Below are positions 8,337 to 16,999 of a stretch of 64,000 nt of DNA, one piece after another. The stretch spans positions 62,001 through 126,000 of the forward strand of contig NZ_JAOBQJ010000002.1 in NCBI RefSeq assembly GCF_026162425.1, written 5' to 3'. The notes beneath the pieces were generated by a model. It worked only from the letters and a program-made list of their open reading frames with translations. It was not told the DNA's origin and ran no database searches. The position numbers and the translations under genes were made by a program. Source of the stretch: Flexivirga meconopsidis (GTDB lineage: Bacteria > Actinomycetota > Actinomycetes > Actinomycetales > Dermatophilaceae). The first letter of the stretch is position 1. Each line of letters begins with the position of its first letter.

Positions 8337-9610
8337 ATCGGCGAAACCGGCCGACCTGGCAACGGCGGCGGTCGCGACTCGATGTCGAAGCCGGCCGTGC
8401 TCGCCATCGTCCGCGTGGCATCGCCGGTGACCCGCAGGTCCGGGTGCTCCTTGACGTAGTTGCAGCGTTCGCAGAGGCCCTGCCCGTTGTCGTAGCTCGT
8501 GACGCCACCGTCGACGTGTCGGAGAATGTGGTCGGTATGCCGAATCGGCGCTCCGCAGAACGGTGTTCGGCACAGCTGGTCGCGCGCGGCGATCAGCTCG
8601 GCGAGGAGCTTCGGAAAGACCCGGGCAGGCGACTCCATGGCGACCAGCTCACCTGTGCCGGGCGCCGTGAACATGCGCCGGAGGAAGCACCGGGACCGCT
8701 CGCCGTCGGGATGGGCGACGATCTCTCGGGCGAGGTCGGCCGGGATCGGGCCGAAACCGTCCAGGACGGCCGCGTCCGGGCTTGCCCCGATCAGGGTCGC
8801 CAGCGGCACCAGCAGTTTGACCTGCACGTCGACGCCGTCGGCCGGCGCGCGGCCGGTGACACGCTCCACGAGGGTGTCGGCCATCACCTGGCCACGTCCT
8901 CGCTCGTCACCCTCAGGGCGCGCCGCATCCGCAGCCTGTTTCAGGGCTGCATAACAGCCGACGCCGTCCTTCACCGGGAGCAGCGCGGTCAGGAGGGTCA
9001 TGCAGTCGGGTGCGGGGCGGAGGCTGACGTATCGGTCGTGCTCCGCGTTGGCCCGGCGAGTCACCGCCCCGCCCGGATCCAGTTCGTAGGCGCGGGCGCG
9101 CGCCAACTGCTCGAGCCGGCGGTCGGACACCCGGCCCAGGTGTTTCGCAACGTGCCGATCCACCTGCTGGCGGTGATCTCGGCGCAGATGCGAGGTCTCG
9201 CGGCAGACGATGAACGCCTGGTGTTCGCCGACCAAACCCCGCCGCATCGCGCCCCGCGTGGCCGGAAGCTCGTGCGTGATCGCGCGCGCAAGACCAAGCA
9301 GCCGGGATCCGCGGTGCGGGGACTGGCGCCGTGCGAACGCGATCTGCTGCCCTGTCACCCGCGCGGAGTCCGCCGCGGACAGCCCGCGAGCCCGATCCCG
9401 CTCGAGCTGGGCATCGTGCACGTTCACCGTCAGCGATGCCTGCACCGTCGACGCGACATTCTTGAGCTCTTCGAGCGTCCGGATCAGCGCGAGACAATCC
9501 TGCGGATCCGACGTCGTCTCCACTGCCGGCAGACTGGCGATGACACGACGCAGGTCTTCCGTCGGGATCGGAATTGATCCCATGTCCGCAGCCACCAGCG
9601 CATCGCTCAT
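8285..9610 (-). CDS. HNH endonuclease, DUF222/13E12 repeat family
   Basis: 441 aa. Most of the protein (about residues 20-330) is the helical DUF222 region typical of 13E12-repeat proteins, with the Arg-rich block LARAITHELPATRGAMRRGL. Residues 347-385 are an HNH nuclease domain: paired cysteines Cys352 and Cys380/Cys383 around TDHI (His361) and the Asn in SYDNGQGLC. The family is multicopy in actinobacteria and carries a nuclease fold of unknown cellular role; REP13E12 copies in M. tuberculosis serve as phage integration sites. Start ATG 9610 follows the longer frame's unconserved part. Upstream lies the inverted pair of DnaA-box-like sequences. Confidence 0.85.
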   Translation of the reverse strand: MSDALVAADMGSIPIPTEDLRRVIASLPAVETTSDPQDCLALIRTLEELKNVASTVQASLTVNVHDAQLERDRARGLSAADSARVTGQQIAFARRQSPHRGSRLLGLARAITHELPATRGAMRRGLVGEHQAFIVCRETSHLRRDHRQQVDRHVAKHLGRVSDRRLEQLARARAYELDPGGAVTRRANAEHDRYVSLRPAPDCMTLLTALLPVKDGVGCYAALKQAADAARPEGDERGRGQVMADTLVERVTGRAPADGVDVQVKLLVPLATLIGASPDAAVLDGFGPIPADLAREIVAHPDGERSRCFLRRMFTAPGTGELVAMESPARVFPKLLAELIAARDQLCRTPFCGAPIRHTDHILRHVDGGVTSYDNGQGLCERCNYVKEHPDLRVTGDATRTMASTAGFDIESRPPPLPGRPVSPIQPNGPRTLAPPSMVSA

Positions 9611-9664
9611 GTGTTCGACTATACGCCCAATTTCCCTGTCTTCCAACACTTTTCGCGAACTCAA

Positions 9665-9707
9665 GTTATCCACATCCGCCCAGCGCCCCGCCGGGGATGT
9701 GGACAAC
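9665..9707. repeat. Inverted pair of DnaA-box-like 9-mers
   Basis: GTTATCCACATCC (9665-9677) and GGATGTGGACAAC (9695-9707) are inverted copies with one mismatch around a 17-base spacer. Each contains a DnaA-box match: TTATCCACA at 9666-9674 (the classical consensus) and TTGTCCACA on the opposite strand at 9698-9706 (the actinobacterial consensus). They fill the 109-base gap between the HNH gene start and the hydrolase gene end, both on the minus strand. Confidence 0.6.
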
Positions 9708-9719
9708 ATCCGGGCAGAT

Positions 9720-10589
9720 TCAGGACGCCCTGGACGCGCCACCGAGGAGCCAGTTCGCTACCGCACGCTCGACCTCCTGCGGTGCTTCGATCGGGACGAG
9801 ATGCCCGGCATCCGGCACCTCCACCACATCCACACCCCGCGGCAGCAGACCCTGCAGCCGATAGGCCTGATCAAGCGGGATCCACGGATCTTGCCGACCC
9901 CAACCGATCCGCACGGGACACCCCACCTCAGCCAACCGCTCAGCGACGGGCCGGGTGTGCTCCGCACTGAGCGCGGCGATCTGCCGATAGAACGCCGGTT
10001 GACCGACCTGGCCGAGCCATGGCTCAGCCAACGCCTCCAGCCACGCCGGCAAGAGCCGCTTGGCCGCCGCACCGGAGATGTACTCCCTCACCAGGGCAGC
10101 ATGGAGAGCCTCGGGCAGTTGAACGAAAACCTCCGGGTGCTCGGCAACCAGCCGAAAGAACGGTGAGCCCCATGGATCGAGCGTCACGATGTCCCAGAAG
10201 TGGAGCGAGCGAAAAGCGCTTCCGTGCAGCAGGTGCGCACCCAGCGCGACCGCTCCCCCGATGTCGTGCGCCACAACGTGCGGGCGATCGAGACGCCATA
10301 CCTCAACCAACGTCGCGAGCCGGCGCATCTGCGACGCCAGGTCGACCGAGACCGCGGAATCCATTGTCGAACGGCCATATCCGGGCATGTCCCAGAGCAA
10401 CACCCGATAGTTCCGACTCAGGTATGACGCAAGCCCCGCCCAGATGCGCGCAGACCACGGGGTGCCATGGCAGATCACGACGTCGCCGCGGGAAGCCGCT
10501 CCCTCCGGCTCGAGGAGGTAGGTCGCAATGCTCACGCCGTCGATGAGCAACAGCTCGCGATCCGGGAGGGCGGGGAGGGACGTTTCCAT
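9720..10589 (-). CDS. Alpha/beta hydrolase with Asp nucleophile (haloalkane dehalogenase / epoxide hydrolase type)
   Basis: 289 aa. The oxyanion-hole segment is HGTPWSARIW. The nucleophile elbow reads VVAHDIGGAVAL, with Asp where esterases have Ser, as in haloalkane dehalogenases and epoxide hydrolases. The catalytic His is in DAGHLVPIEAP, with the lid domain between. The substrate is not predictable; the two Trp halide ligands of dehalogenases cannot be assigned with confidence, so epoxide hydrolysis is equally possible. Start ATG 10589 follows a MerR-type promoter so closely that the mRNA would be leaderless. The divergent MerR gene is the likely regulator. Confidence 0.8.
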   Translation of the reverse strand: METSLPALPDRELLLIDGVSIATYLLEPEGAASRGDVVICHGTPWSARIWAGLASYLSRNYRVLLWDMPGYGRSTMDSAVSVDLASQMRRLATLVEVWRLDRPHVVAHDIGGAVALGAHLLHGSAFRSLHFWDIVTLDPWGSPFFRLVAEHPEVFVQLPEALHAALVREYISGAAAKRLLPAWLEALAEPWLGQVGQPAFYRQIAALSAEHTRPVAERLAEVGCPVRIGWGRQDPWIPLDQAYRLQGLLPRGVDVVEVPDAGHLVPIEAPQEVERAVANWLLGGASRAS

Positions 10590-10596
10590 GGCTTGG

Positions 10597-10627
10597 ACGC
10601 TAGAACCTGAGGTCGACCTGAGGTCAA
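10597..10627 (-). promoter_or_regulatory. MerR-type promoter and operator of the hydrolase gene
   Basis: On the minus strand, -35 TTGACC (10622-10627) is followed by a 19-base spacer and the -10 TAGCGT (10597-10602). A 19-base spacer is the hallmark of promoters activated by MerR proteins, which untwist the DNA. The spacer and -35 carry a 20-base near-palindrome made of ACCTCAGGT repeated around CG. The -10 ends 7 bases before the hydrolase ATG, implying a leaderless transcript. The MerR gene starts 17 bases away in the other direction. Confidence 0.7.
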
Positions 10628-10643
10628 GATGCACAATGCACTC

Positions 10644-11021
10644 ATGAAGATCGGGGAAGTTGCGCAGCGTCTCGACGTACCGATCCACGTGCTGCGGCAC
10701 TGGGACGACATGGGCGTCGTCGTCGCCGGTCGCAGCACTTCGGGGCACCGCATCTATACCGAGGAGCATCTCTACCGTCTGCGAATCCTGCAGGCTTGTC
10801 AGGGAATCGGGATGAGCCTTGCCGAGATCCGGAAGGTCCTGCACCGAGGTGCGCCCGGCCGCGCCACCGCCATCACCCACCAACTGCGTCGCGTCCGGCA
10901 ACAGCGGATCGCACTCGAGCGCACCGAACAGTTTTTGACGCACGTCATCGACTGCCGGCATGACCTCCTCACCCGCTGCCCCGCCTGCAGCGCGTATGCC
11001 GAAGACGCAGCGAGCACGTAA
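10644..11021 (+). CDS. MerR family transcriptional regulator
   Basis: 125 aa, with the N-terminal winged helix MKIGEVAQRLDVPIHVLRHWDDMGVV and GHRIYTEEHLYRLRIL, then a dimerisation helix. The C-terminus carries three cysteines in DCRHDLLTRCPACSAY, which suggests metal or redox sensing but is not the SoxR iron-sulphur pattern. ATG 10644 gives the standard family start; ATG 10629 in frame is an alternative. It is divergent from the hydrolase gene across a promoter with a palindrome and a 19-base spacer, so it probably activates that gene when bound to its inducer and may regulate itself from the same site. Confidence 0.88.
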   Translation: MKIGEVAQRLDVPIHVLRHWDDMGVVVAGRSTSGHRIYTEEHLYRLRILQACQGIGMSLAEIRKVLHRGAPGRATAITHQLRRVRQQRIALERTEQFLTHVIDCRHDLLTRCPACSAYAEDAAST

Positions 11022-11027
11022 GCTCCG

Positions 11028-11455
11028 TCAGCCCAACTGCTTCGCAAACTCCACCACCCGCTCGGCGACGTCGACGTGCAACCCGGCCGACTCGCGGAGC
11101 CCGCCGCGGTGCATCACGTGGTCGGCGCCCTCGACATACATCGTCTGGCCGGCGACGGTGGTGCCCGCCGGCCACAGCGAGTCCGCGGAGCCGCCGACCA
11201 CCAGCTGCTCCACCGGGTATGACGAAAGCGCCTGCGCGACAGCGGGATCCGTAAGTATCGGCGTCCTCCGGGGGCTGCCAGCGCACCGCCCCGCACGGTC
11301 CACCCGTCGCGGACCAGCGCGGACGCCGTCCAGAAGAGCAGTGGCGCGTCGACCGGATAAGCGCGCCCGGGCAGGAAGAGCGCCCGTTTCGCCACCCGCC
11401 CCGATGGCAGGTCACCGGGCGGGAAGGCGACCGTCGACACATCAGTCCTGCTCAT
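11028..11455 (-). pseudogene. Alpha/beta hydrolase pseudogene (frameshifts, internal deletion)
   Basis: From ATG 11455 the first frame encodes RVAKRALFLPGRAYPVDAP and ALVRDGWTVR, a small alpha/beta-hydrolase N-terminus. A second frame continues with VRWQPPEDAD, and a third resumes as TPILTDPAVAQALSSYP, VEQLVVGGSADSLWPAG and VEGADHVMHRGGL to the TGA at 11028-11030. The segment that should hold the nucleophile Ser (between PPED and TPIL) is missing, so the gene cannot make an active enzyme. The decay is recent enough that all three pieces are readable. The start overlaps the stop of the upstream ROK gene (ATGA), so it was once the second gene of that operon. Confidence 0.78.
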
Positions 11456-12558
11456 GGCCCCAGCGTGCCACGCACCTGCTCCAGCACACGCTCTCGCAGC
11501 AACGCGATCGCACCGTCGCGCACCCCGCGCGATGGTGCGTCGTCGGGCACCCGCGCCTCGCGCACCACCACCTCCCTCGGGTATGACGAGAGTTCCGCCC
11601 GCAGCGGCGCCACCACCGGCACAGCCCACGGGCCGCCGATCACCAGCTCGCTCGGGTCCGCGAAGGCAACGACTCCGGCAACCACGCCGGCGAGCGCCCG
11701 CACCACCCGGCCCGGGTCACGATCGAGCAGGCGCAGCACCGCAGAGACGTCAACGGCCGTCGAATCATGTTGACGCAGACCAAGTTTGGCAAACACCTCG
11801 GTGAGCGGCATCGCCTTGCCCCGCGGACCCGCCACGACGATGTGCGCAACCTCTCCGACCAGCCCGCGGCCGCCGTGCACGATCGCGCCGTCGCTGACGA
11901 TCGCGCCACCGAGGCCCTCGCCGAGGTGGAGGTAGGCGAAATCGTCGGGCGCACCCGCGGCCAGCTCGGCACGGGCCGCCCAGTTGACGTCGTTGTCGAC
12001 CTCGATGGGGCCGGTCACCAGGCCCGCAAGCAGCTTGCGCGGGTCGAGCGACCCGGTGAGGAAGGGCGCATCCGCGAGCTCCACCGCACGTCCCGTCGTG
12101 CGATCGACGGGATCGGCCACACTCACCGTCGCGGCGACATAGGGACCGCCGCCCTGCCCACGCAGGGCCCGCCGCACGGCAGCACTCGGCCGCATCGCCG
12201 TGCCACGCAGGTTGATCCGCCGTGCGGCCACCACCTGGCCACGCACGTCCAGCACCTCGGTGGTCACGCCGTCGGGAGCGACCACCACGCTGAGCGCCGT
12301 GCCGACCGCCGGGCCGAGGTCGACCAGGTTGCCGGCCCGGCCCGCACCCTGCCGCGCCTGCGTCGTCTCACGCGCCACCCCGAGCTCGACCAGCCGCCGC
12401 ACACTCTCCGACGAGGTGGGCCGCGAGACGTCGGCAGCCGCCGCAAGGTCGGCGCGCGACTGCGCGCCGCGATCGATCAACGCAGTCACGACACGCTCGT
12501 CGGTGAGCGCGCGCACCACGTCTCGTCCGGCAGTCGCCACCACGGGGCATCCCTTCAT
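11452..12558 (-). CDS. ROK family transcriptional regulator
   Basis: 368 aa. The N-terminal winged helix includes LIDRGAQSRADLAAAADVSRPTSS-type recognition sequence. From about residue 80 there is a sugar-kinase-like ROK fold with VDNDVNWAARAE and EGLGGAIVSDGAIVHGGRGLVGEVAHI. The usual Cys-rich zinc loop after GEVAH is absent, which occurs in some ROK repressors. ROK repressors bind a sugar and leave the operator. It is divergent from the DUF1479 gene and sits next to a 21-base palindrome, so self-control and control of that neighbour are likely. The only other gene in its operon is broken. Confidence 0.87.
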   Translation of the reverse strand: MKGCPVVATAGRDVVRALTDERVVTALIDRGAQSRADLAAAADVSRPTSSESVRRLVELGVARETTQARQGAGRAGNLVDLGPAVGTALSVVVAPDGVTTEVLDVRGQVVAARRINLRGTAMRPSAAVRRALRGQGGGPYVAATVSVADPVDRTTGRAVELADAPFLTGSLDPRKLLAGLVTGPIEVDNDVNWAARAELAAGAPDDFAYLHLGEGLGGAIVSDGAIVHGGRGLVGEVAHIVVAGPRGKAMPLTEVFAKLGLRQHDSTAVDVSAVLRLLDRDPGRVVRALAGVVAGVVAFADPSELVIGGPWAVPVVAPLRAELSSYPREVVVREARVPDDAPSRGVRDGAIALLRERVLEQVRGTLGP

Positions 12559-12597
12559 CGGCTTGCGGGGTCCGGTCCAGCACGCCTATCTTAGCTT

Positions 12598-12618
12598 TTT
12601 GTAAGGGCACCTAACAAA
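12598..12618. promoter_or_regulatory. 21-base interrupted palindrome, putative ROK operator
   Basis: TTTGTAAG (12598-12605) and CTAACAAA (12611-12618) are inverted repeats with one mismatch around GGCAC. The site is in the 71-base gap between the divergent ROK and DUF1479 genes and overlaps the AAAGGA ribosome-binding site (12616-12621) of the latter, a position suited to repression. The assignment to the ROK protein is an inference from position. Confidence 0.5.
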
Positions 12619-12629
12619 GGACACGACGC

Positions 12630-13913
12630 ATGACCTCGACAACTTCGCAGCCTGCCCTGCCGCACTGGGAGGAGCCGCCCGCCGATCTGGCCGGTGCCGT
12701 CCGACACGTCAAGCACGCCCTCCGTCGCCGGATCGAGGCATCGGGGCGCACTCCGGAGGAAGTGTTCGAGGTCATCGAGCGAACCGTCGAGGCGCGAGTC
12801 GCCGAGCTGCACGAGCTGCGCGACAGAGGCGAAAACCCCTGGCCGATCATCGAATTCGACCAGATCGCGGACGGCAAGGACCTCGACGGACTACGCGACC
12901 AGGTCCGCCGGCGCGGGTGCGCCGTCATACGCGGTCACTTCCCGCGCGAGCAGGCACTCGCCTGGGACGCCCAGATCGTCGACTACGTCGAGCGCAACGA
13001 GTTCTTCGAGCACTACCGCGGCCCGGGCGACGACTTCTTCGACAGCGTCGACTCCGCCCCCGAGATCTACCCCATCTACTGGTCACACCCGCAGATGGAA
13101 GCCCGGCAGAGCGACCGGATGGCCACCGTGCAGGCCTTCCTCAACAGCGTCTGGAAGCACGACTCCGAGGGGCGCACGTGGTTCGACCCCGACCGCGACA
13201 GCCTCTACCCGGACCGCATTCGCCGCCGGCCGCCGGGCGCGGACTCCGCGGGCCTCGGCACCCACCTCGACCCCGGCACTCTCGACCTCTGGATGACCCA
13301 GAGCTATCAGCAGGCCTTCCGGCACCTCTTCGACGGCGACGTCGAGAGCTACGACCCGTGGGACGCGGCCCACCGCACCGACGGCGCGCAATACCCGGGC
13401 AGCACCATGTGCTCGGCCTTCCGCACCTTCCAGGGCTGGACCGCGCTGTCGGACATGGCGCACGACCAGGGCGTGTTGCACGCGGTCCCGATCCCGGAGG
13501 CGATGGCCTACCTCATGCTGCGGCCGCTGCTGGACGACGTGCCGGGCGAGGAGATGTGCGGAGTCGACATCGGCCGCGCGTTCCCGGTCAACTGGAAGTG
13601 GCACCCGTTGCTGATGGAAGCGACCTGCGGCATACCCGACGTGCAGGCGGGCGACTCCGTGTGGTGGCACTGCGACCTGGTGCACGGCGTGGATTCTGTT
13701 GTGGATCAACAGGGTTGGGGAAACGTCATGTATATCCCGGCCGCGCCGTGGTGCCCCAAGAACGCGCGTTACGCAGCCTCGGTCCGCGAGGCGTTCCGTT
13801 CCGGCGACAGTCCCGCCGATTTCCCCGCCGAGCACTACGAACGCGACTGGGAGGGCCGCTTCACCGAGAGTGAGCTCAACGAGACCGGGCGTCGCGGCAT
13901 GGGCCTCAGCTAG
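12630..13913 (+). CDS. DUF1479 (YbiU-like) putative Fe(II)/2-oxoglutarate oxygenase
   Basis: 427 aa, the length of E. coli YbiU. The probable metal triad is His-Asp in GTHLDPGTLDLW and a distal His in CDLVHGVDSVV, in a cupin-like fold as in phytanoyl-CoA-dioxygenase relatives. VIRGHFPREQALAWD and NWKWHPLLMEATCGIPDVQAGDSVWW-type segments are family features. The substrate is unknown. AAAGGA at 12616-12621 supports ATG 12630. It is divergent from the ROK regulator across a palindromic operator, so the substrate may be linked to sugar availability. The stop overlaps the convergent kinase gene by 8 bases. Confidence 0.78.
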   Translation: MTSTTSQPALPHWEEPPADLAGAVRHVKHALRRRIEASGRTPEEVFEVIERTVEARVAELHELRDRGENPWPIIEFDQIADGKDLDGLRDQVRRRGCAVIRGHFPREQALAWDAQIVDYVERNEFFEHYRGPGDDFFDSVDSAPEIYPIYWSHPQMEARQSDRMATVQAFLNSVWKHDSEGRTWFDPDRDSLYPDRIRRRPPGADSAGLGTHLDPGTLDLWMTQSYQQAFRHLFDGDVESYDPWDAAHRTDGAQYPGSTMCSAFRTFQGWTALSDMAHDQGVLHAVPIPEAMAYLMLRPLLDDVPGEEMCGVDIGRAFPVNWKWHPLLMEATCGIPDVQAGDSVWWHCDLVHGVDSVVDQQGWGNVMYIPAAPWCPKNARYAASVREAFRSGDSPADFPAEHYERDWEGRFTESELNETGRRGMGLS

Positions 13914-14886
13914 TCGTCTCCCGCACGATGTCGCGCACCGTCGTGTCGATCACCCGCGGCGTCCACTCGGCCCGCTCCGCCGACGTCGCGCGCTCCAGCG
14001 CCCGCTCCATGGCGCGCACCCGCGCCAGCCGCGCGATCAGCAGTGCATCTGGCAGCACGGCCTGCAGCCGGCTGCTCGGCACCAGATCCGCCCATACCGA
14101 CAGATAGGCCCGCACCAGCCGACCGTCGCGCTCGGGGTCGGCCGGCATGCCAAAGTGGTATGCCGGGCCGGCAAGCGCAATCAGCAGTGATCCCAACGGG
14201 TTTCCGACATACGCGTCACCCCAGTCGAAGAACCGGGAGTCGTGGATGGCACCGGCCGAGCCGTCGGCGCAGAAGACGTTGCCGGCGTGCAGGTCGTTGT
14301 GCTCGATCGTCGACGGCAGCCCGACGGACGACAGCCGGGCAGCGGCCTCCCGCAACGGTCGCTCCGTCTCGCGGTGGCCGGCGCCCCGCCCGGTCATCCA
14401 CCACGACACCAGATCGTCCGGCTGCCAATGGGGTACGCCGGCGTCGACGAGGGTGTCGACGACCTCGACGGTGGCCCGCTGCAACCGCGCATAACGCCGC
14501 AGCGCCCCGGACCAGAGCCCGACGATCGAGTCACCGTCGGCGACCTCACGCAGGAGCGGCCCCTGATCCGCCATCAGCAGCCAGCCGTGCTCGTCGTCAC
14601 CGGCCCACATCTCCGGGACACGGTCCGGCGCGACCGCCGCCAACGATCGGTAGATCGCGGGCTCCGGCGATGTGCTCGGCGACGACGCCTTGAACCACAT
14701 GCGACGCCCGTCGGTGGTGTCGACCACCAATTGCGTTGACCAGGCCCGCACCCTCGGCTGCCGAGGTGTGACCGGCACCCGCACGACACCGCGTCGCTCA
14801 AGGGCCTCGTCAATCCACCGAGTCGCCTCGCGGCGCCACGCATCCGACTGCCACAGCTGCGAGGTGGGCTGCTCGCCCGTGGTCAC
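13906..14886 (-). CDS. Aminoglycoside/choline-kinase-like phosphotransferase
   Basis: 326 aa. The Brenner motif [10 protein letters not shown] supplies the catalytic Asp and Asn, and [17 protein letters not shown] supplies the Mg-binding Asp (DFG equivalent), both typical of the APH/ChoK kinase-like family. FKASSP near residue 70 may hold the ATP lysine. The natural substrate is unknown; resistance is not implied. GTG 14886 overlaps the dxs stop (GTGA), so it is translationally coupled to dxs. A much longer frame upstream is only the opposite reading of dxs sequence. Confidence 0.8.
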   Translation of the reverse strand: MTTGEQPTSQLWQSDAWRREATRWIDEALERRGVVRVPVTPRQPRVRAWSTQLVVDTTDGRRMWFKASSPSTSPEPAIYRSLAAVAPDRVPEMWAGDDEHGWLLMADQGPLLREVADGDSIVGLWSGALRRYARLQRATVEVVDTLVDAGVPHWQPDDLVSWWMTGRGAGHRETERPLREAAARLSSVGLPSTIEHNDLHAGNVFCADGSAGAIHDSRFFDWGDAYVGNPLGSLLIALAGPAYHFGMPADPERDGRLVRAYLSVWADLVPSSRLQAVLPDALLIARLARVRAMERALERATSAERAEWTPRVIDTTVRDIVRETTS

Positions 14887-16757
14887 TCGGCGGCGGTCAG
14901 GCGCGCGATGAGCTCGGTGCCGACGACGTCGGGGGTCAGCCCGATCGCCTCGAGCACCTGACCGCGCGACGCATGGTCGGGGAACACCTTCGGCACACCG
15001 AACGTGTGCAGCCGCGCGGCGACCCGTGCTTGCTGCAGCGCATGGCCGACTGCAGCTCCGATCCCGGACGTCACCAGATTGTCCTCGATGACGACGACGT
15101 GGCGCACGGTGCCGGCCAGACGCACCAGGTCGGGCGAGACCGGAAGGACCCACCGCGGGTCGACCACCATCGTCGAATGACCTTGGGCCGCAAGCTTTTC
15201 GGCAACCTGCAACGCGGTCGGGCACATCGCGCCGACCCCCACGACAAGCACGTCAGGGTCGTCGGCGTCGTGCAGCACGTCGAGGCTGCCCTCGGTGCGG
15301 ACCGCCTCGATCGGGTCGGCCACGTCGCCCTTGGGAAAGCGCAGCACCGACGGCGCGTCGTCCACCAGGACGGCCTCGCGAAGTTGCGTCTTGACCTGAT
15401 CACCATCGCGGGGCGCGGCCAGACGCAGCCCCGGCACGATCGAGCAGATCGACATGTCCCACATGCCGTTGTGCGACGGCCCGTCGGAGCCGGTGATGCC
15501 GGCCCGGTCGAGCACGAACGTGACGCCCGCCTTGTGCAGTGCTGCATCCATCAACATCTGATCGAACGCTCGGTTGAGGAAGGTCGCGTAAATGGCGACG
15601 ACCGGGTGCATCCCGCCATAGGCGAGCCCGGAAGCCATCGTCACCGCGTGCTGTTCGGCGATGCCGACGTCGATCACCCGGTCCGGGTAGGCAGCGGCGA
15701 ATCCGTCGAGCCCGACCGGGATCATCATCGCGGCGGTGATCGCCACCAGGTCCGGCCGTTCGGCACCGAGCCGGACCAGCTCGTCGTTGAACTCGTCGGT
15801 CCAGATGCGACCGGAAACCTCGAAAGGCAAACCGGTTTCGGGGTTGATCTTGCCGATGCCGTGCATGTGGTCGGCGGTGTCGTCGAGTGCCGGCTGATAG
15901 CCCCGGCCCTTCTGGGTGATCACGTGCACGATGCACGGACCGCCATAGGCCCGCGCCCGGCGCAGCGCCTGCTCGACAGCGGGCTCGTCGTGCCCGTCGA
16001 CCGGGCCGAGGTACTTGATGCCGAGGTCTTCGAACATCCCCTGCTGCGGGGCCACGATGTCCTTGATGCCCTTCTTGACCCCGTGCATCGTGTCGTAGAC
16101 GAGCTCGCCGACGACCGGGGTGCCCTGCAGCGCGTGCTTGCCCCAGTCGAGCATCCGCTCGTAGCTGCGGGTGGTGCGCAGCGCCGCCAGGTGGTCGGCC
16201 AGGCCACCGATCGTCGGGGCGTAGCTGCGCTCGTTGTCGTTGACCACGATGACGAGCGGCAGATCCCGCTCGACCGCAATGTTGTTGAGCGCCTCCCACG
16301 CCATACCACCGGTCAATGCGCCGTCGCCGATCACCGCGACCGTATGACGCTGCGGCTCGCCCGCGATCACCCGCGCCTTGGCGATGCCCTCCGCCCAGGA
16401 CAGCGACGACGACGCGTGCGAGCTCTCCACGACGTCGTGGTCGGACTCGGCTCGCGACGGGTAACCGGACAGCCCGTCCTTCTTCTTCAGCTTGGAGAAG
16501 TCGTGTCGTCCGGTGAGCAGCTTGTGCACGTAGGACTGGTGACCGGTGTCGAAGACGATGCTCTCGCGCGGGGAGTCGAAGACGCGGTGCAGTGCGATCG
16601 TCAGCTCGACCACCCCGAGGTTGGGACCGAGGTGACCGCCGGTGCGGGACACCGACTCGACCAGGAAGTCACGGATCTCACCGGCCAGCTCCTCCAGCTG
16701 ATCGGCCGAGAGACGCCGCAGGTCACGGGGTGACGAAATCGAGTCGAGCAGTCCCAC
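14883..16757 (-). CDS. dxs: 1-deoxy-D-xylulose-5-phosphate synthase
   Basis: 624 aa, full length. It is a thiamine-diphosphate enzyme that condenses pyruvate with glyceraldehyde-3-phosphate, the first step of the MEP isoprenoid pathway. [17 protein letters not shown] carries the proton-relay His, [16 protein letters not shown] is the TPP/Mg motif, and [18 protein letters not shown] lies in the pyrimidine domain, followed by a transketolase C domain. The start ATG 16757 begins the conserved [16 protein letters not shown]. It needs thiamine diphosphate, and the next operon to the right is TPP-riboswitch-controlled thiamine-precursor uptake; this may be coincidence. Confidence 0.97.
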   Translation of the reverse strand: MGLLDSISSPRDLRRLSADQLEELAGEIRDFLVESVSRTGGHLGPNLGVVELTIALHRVFDSPRESIVFDTGHQSYVHKLLTGRHDFSKLKKKDGLSGYPSRAESDHDVVESSHASSSLSWAEGIAKARVIAGEPQRHTVAVIGDGALTGGMAWEALNNIAVERDLPLVIVVNDNERSYAPTIGGLADHLAALRTTRSYERMLDWGKHALQGTPVVGELVYDTMHGVKKGIKDIVAPQQGMFEDLGIKYLGPVDGHDEPAVEQALRRARAYGGPCIVHVITQKGRGYQPALDDTADHMHGIGKINPETGLPFEVSGRIWTDEFNDELVRLGAERPDLVAITAAMMIPVGLDGFAAAYPDRVIDVGIAEQHAVTMASGLAYGGMHPVVAIYATFLNRAFDQMLMDAALHKAGVTFVLDRAGITGSDGPSHNGMWDMSICSIVPGLRLAAPRDGDQVKTQLREAVLVDDAPSVLRFPKGDVADPIEAVRTEGSLDVLHDADDPDVLVVGVGAMCPTALQVAEKLAAQGHSTMVVDPRWVLPVSPDLVRLAGTVRHVVVIEDNLVTSGIGAAVGHALQQARVAARLHTFGVPKVFPDHASRGQVLEAIGLTPDVVGTELIARLTAAE

Positions 16758-16888
16758 TGGTCTTCCTGGCCCTTTCGGTCACGAACTAAAGCGTCGGTCG
16801 AGTCTACGCGGCCTTCCGACCGGCTCAAGGAAGACGCACGGCGGGCGCGGGAGGTTGCCCGTGTCCGCCGGCAGGAACTACCCGCTGC

Positions 16889-16894
16889 TAGATT
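16889..16894 (+). promoter_or_regulatory. Putative -10 element upstream of the TPP riboswitch
   Basis: TAGATT matches TAnnnT and is about 20 bases before the first conserved riboswitch base, an expected distance for transcription that includes the whole aptamer. No clear -35 is seen. The rest of 16758-16888 shows nothing recognisable. Confidence 0.35.
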
Positions 16895-16913
16895 GGCAAA
16901 ACACATCTTGCAC

Positions 16914-16994
16914 AGACAGGGGAGCGCTTCGGCGCTGAGAGTGCGGTTCGCCGCAGACCCTCGAACCTGCTCCGGTTAGCACCGGCGAAGGGAG
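16914..16994 (+). promoter_or_regulatory. TPP riboswitch (THI element)
   Basis: The conserved blocks occur in order: GGGGAG at the 5' side, CTGAGAG (16935-16941) of the pyrimidine-binding loop, GACCCTCGAACCTG (16956-16969) of the thi-box, then GGTTAGCACCGGCGAAGGGAG near the 3' side. The closing stem contains the AAGGGAG that serves as ribosome-binding site for ATG 17000, so TPP binding would most simply block translation of ykoE. It predicts shut-off of the transporter when thiamine diphosphate is abundant. Confidence 0.95.
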
Positions 16995-16999
16995 TCACC

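Noticed and set aside
9665-9707. Origin of replication
   Set aside because: Only two boxes, no dnaA/dnaN/gyrB neighbourhood and no AT-rich unwinding region.
12591-12614. DtxR/IdeR iron box between the ROK and DUF1479 genes
   Set aside because: TTAG and CTAA are present, but the spacing is wrong for the 19-base iron box; the 8+5+8 palindrome explains the symmetry better.
13906-14886. Aminoglycoside resistance gene
   Set aside because: The kinase fold is shared by many small-molecule kinases; no close resistance-enzyme feature was recognised and it is coupled to dxs.
14973-16733. A 586-codon open frame opposite dxs
   Set aside because: dxs motifs on the other strand are complete; this frame is the usual third-position GC shadow.
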